A stretch of DNA of 64,000 nt, taken from assembly GCA_017640605.1 (NCBI GenBank), contig JAEPQH010000009.1:1-64000 (forward strand). The letters run 5' to 3'. This document shows, piece after piece, positions 63,614-64,000 of this stretch (the first letter of the stretch is position 1; each line of letters starts with the position of its first letter). Source of the DNA: Balneolaceae bacterium (GTDB lineage Bacteria; Bacteroidota; Rhodothermia; Balneolales; Balneolaceae). The position numbers and the translations under genes were made by a program. The notes under the pieces were generated by a model. It did not search any database, had not been told where the DNA came from, and saw only the letters and a program-made list of their open reading frames with translations.

Positions 63614-64000
63614 ATAAAATTGCTTTATTTAGCACCTTACATTCCATACATCGTTTTTCTTTACAATAAGCATGGTATAGATGCACTGCACCAAGGTTTC
63701 CCTTTGTTTGAGTGTATAATTGCTTAGGGAAAATCGCAAACTTTTTCCGAATAGGATCGGGTACTTGTACTTTTAACTGCTGCCATTCTTCAAAAACCTG
63801 TTGCCGCAGTGTAGATGAAAATACTAGTTGGCTTAATGCAAGATGCGCTGGCAAATAAACGGTTCCGTACAAAATTTTAGAAAACCCCTGCTTGGATATG
63901 CCTGCTGTTACTAATAATTGCTGCCAATGGACGGATAACTCTTGGTCTAAAAATGAAGAAAATGCTGTTTCATGTAACGCTGTTAGAAGATGATGTAGTT
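63609..64000 (-). CDS. DUF2851-like protein, C-terminal part (cut by window edge)
   Basis: The frame is open to the right edge for 130 codons, so the start is outside the window; an internal TTG at 63872 is not the true start. The C-terminus (GAVHLYHAYCKEKRCMECKVLNKAIL) with the closing Cys-Cys-Cys pattern resembles DUF2851 proteins of Bacteroidota, whose function is unknown. It lies just upstream of tRNA-Gln. Confidence 0.5.
   Translation of the reverse strand, partial: LHHLLTALHETAFSSFLDQELSVHWQQLLVTAGISKQGFSKILYGTVYLPAHLALSQLVFSSTLRQQVFEEWQQLKVQVPDPIRKKFAIFPKQLYTQTKGNLGAVHLYHAYCKEKRCMECKVLNKAILS

Noticed and set aside
1-64000. CRISPR array, prophage or complete insertion sequence
   Set aside because: No regularly spaced repeats, phage genes or intact transposase were seen in any frame.

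Overview
The window looks like chromosome of a member of the Bacteroidota/Balneolota (FCB) side of the tree, most plausibly a Balneolaceae-like marine heterotroph. The evidence is two large secreted proteins ending in type IX secretion (T9SS type A) sorting domains, WbqC and FeoB-associated small proteins, moderately AT-rich DNA, and promoters that fit the Bacteroidetes rule TTTG-N17..21-TAnnTTTG (for example before rpsL, both tRNAs, gatC and the ABC-F gene). Genus-level placement is inference.

Layout. 1-3.3 kb: the str operon (rpsL-rpsG-fusA-tuf, tuf cut by the window edge), divergent from recG. 5.6-10.1 kb: a zinc-ribbon mini-protein, typA, a YihY/BrkB membrane protein, yjbQ with an AlkC-type DNA repair gene, and tRNA-Ser(GCU). 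10.2-15.4 kb: the operon CBM48 protein-birA-tilS-hpt, then ptsH-ptsI. 15.5-28.9 kb: gatC leading into a surface-glycan locus of two converging, tightly overlapping operons (YfhO membrane protein, glycosyltransferases, polysaccharide deacetylase, two sulfotransferases, FemAB-like transferase, WbqC, DegT aminotransferase, Wzx-like flippase). 29-36 kb: hisS, two tandem amino-acid permeases fused to EIIA-like and TrkA-C domains, and lysA. 36.3-45.4 kb: two paralogous T9SS-exported proteins, a two-component system and a second zinc-ribbon mini-protein. 45.6-55.4 kb: aspartate kinase, a CBS/DUF21 membrane protein, an ABC-F ATPase, FkbM methyltransferase, a VOC protein, an alpha/beta hydrolase, an orphan secreted protein flanked by repeats, rnhA and pyrF. 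55.5-58.2 kb: a feo iron-uptake operon under a near-perfect palindrome. 58.3-64 kb: an orphan gene, the tRNA-Gln-prs-rplY-pth-hppA unit and a truncated DUF2851-like gene.

How the genes may work together. The most interesting regulatory signal is a pair of GTCACC-N5-GTCACC direct repeats, spaced 11 bp, that lie 55-56 bp upstream of the start codons of the two genes flanking the two-component system (a T9SS protein at 41968 and a zinc-ribbon protein at 45350). This suggests that a LytS-like TPR histidine kinase and its REC-HTH regulator control a surface protein and a small metal-binding protein. A second theme is phosphotransferase regulation without sugar transport: HPr and enzyme I are present, no EII permease is visible, and the tandem permeases carry an EIIA-like domain whose candidate phospho-histidine is kept in one copy and replaced by glutamine in the other. 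Other regulatory oddities are a strong intrinsic terminator inside the birA reading frame, a DtxR-type palindrome at the feo start, and tRNA-Gln as apparent leader of the prs operon.
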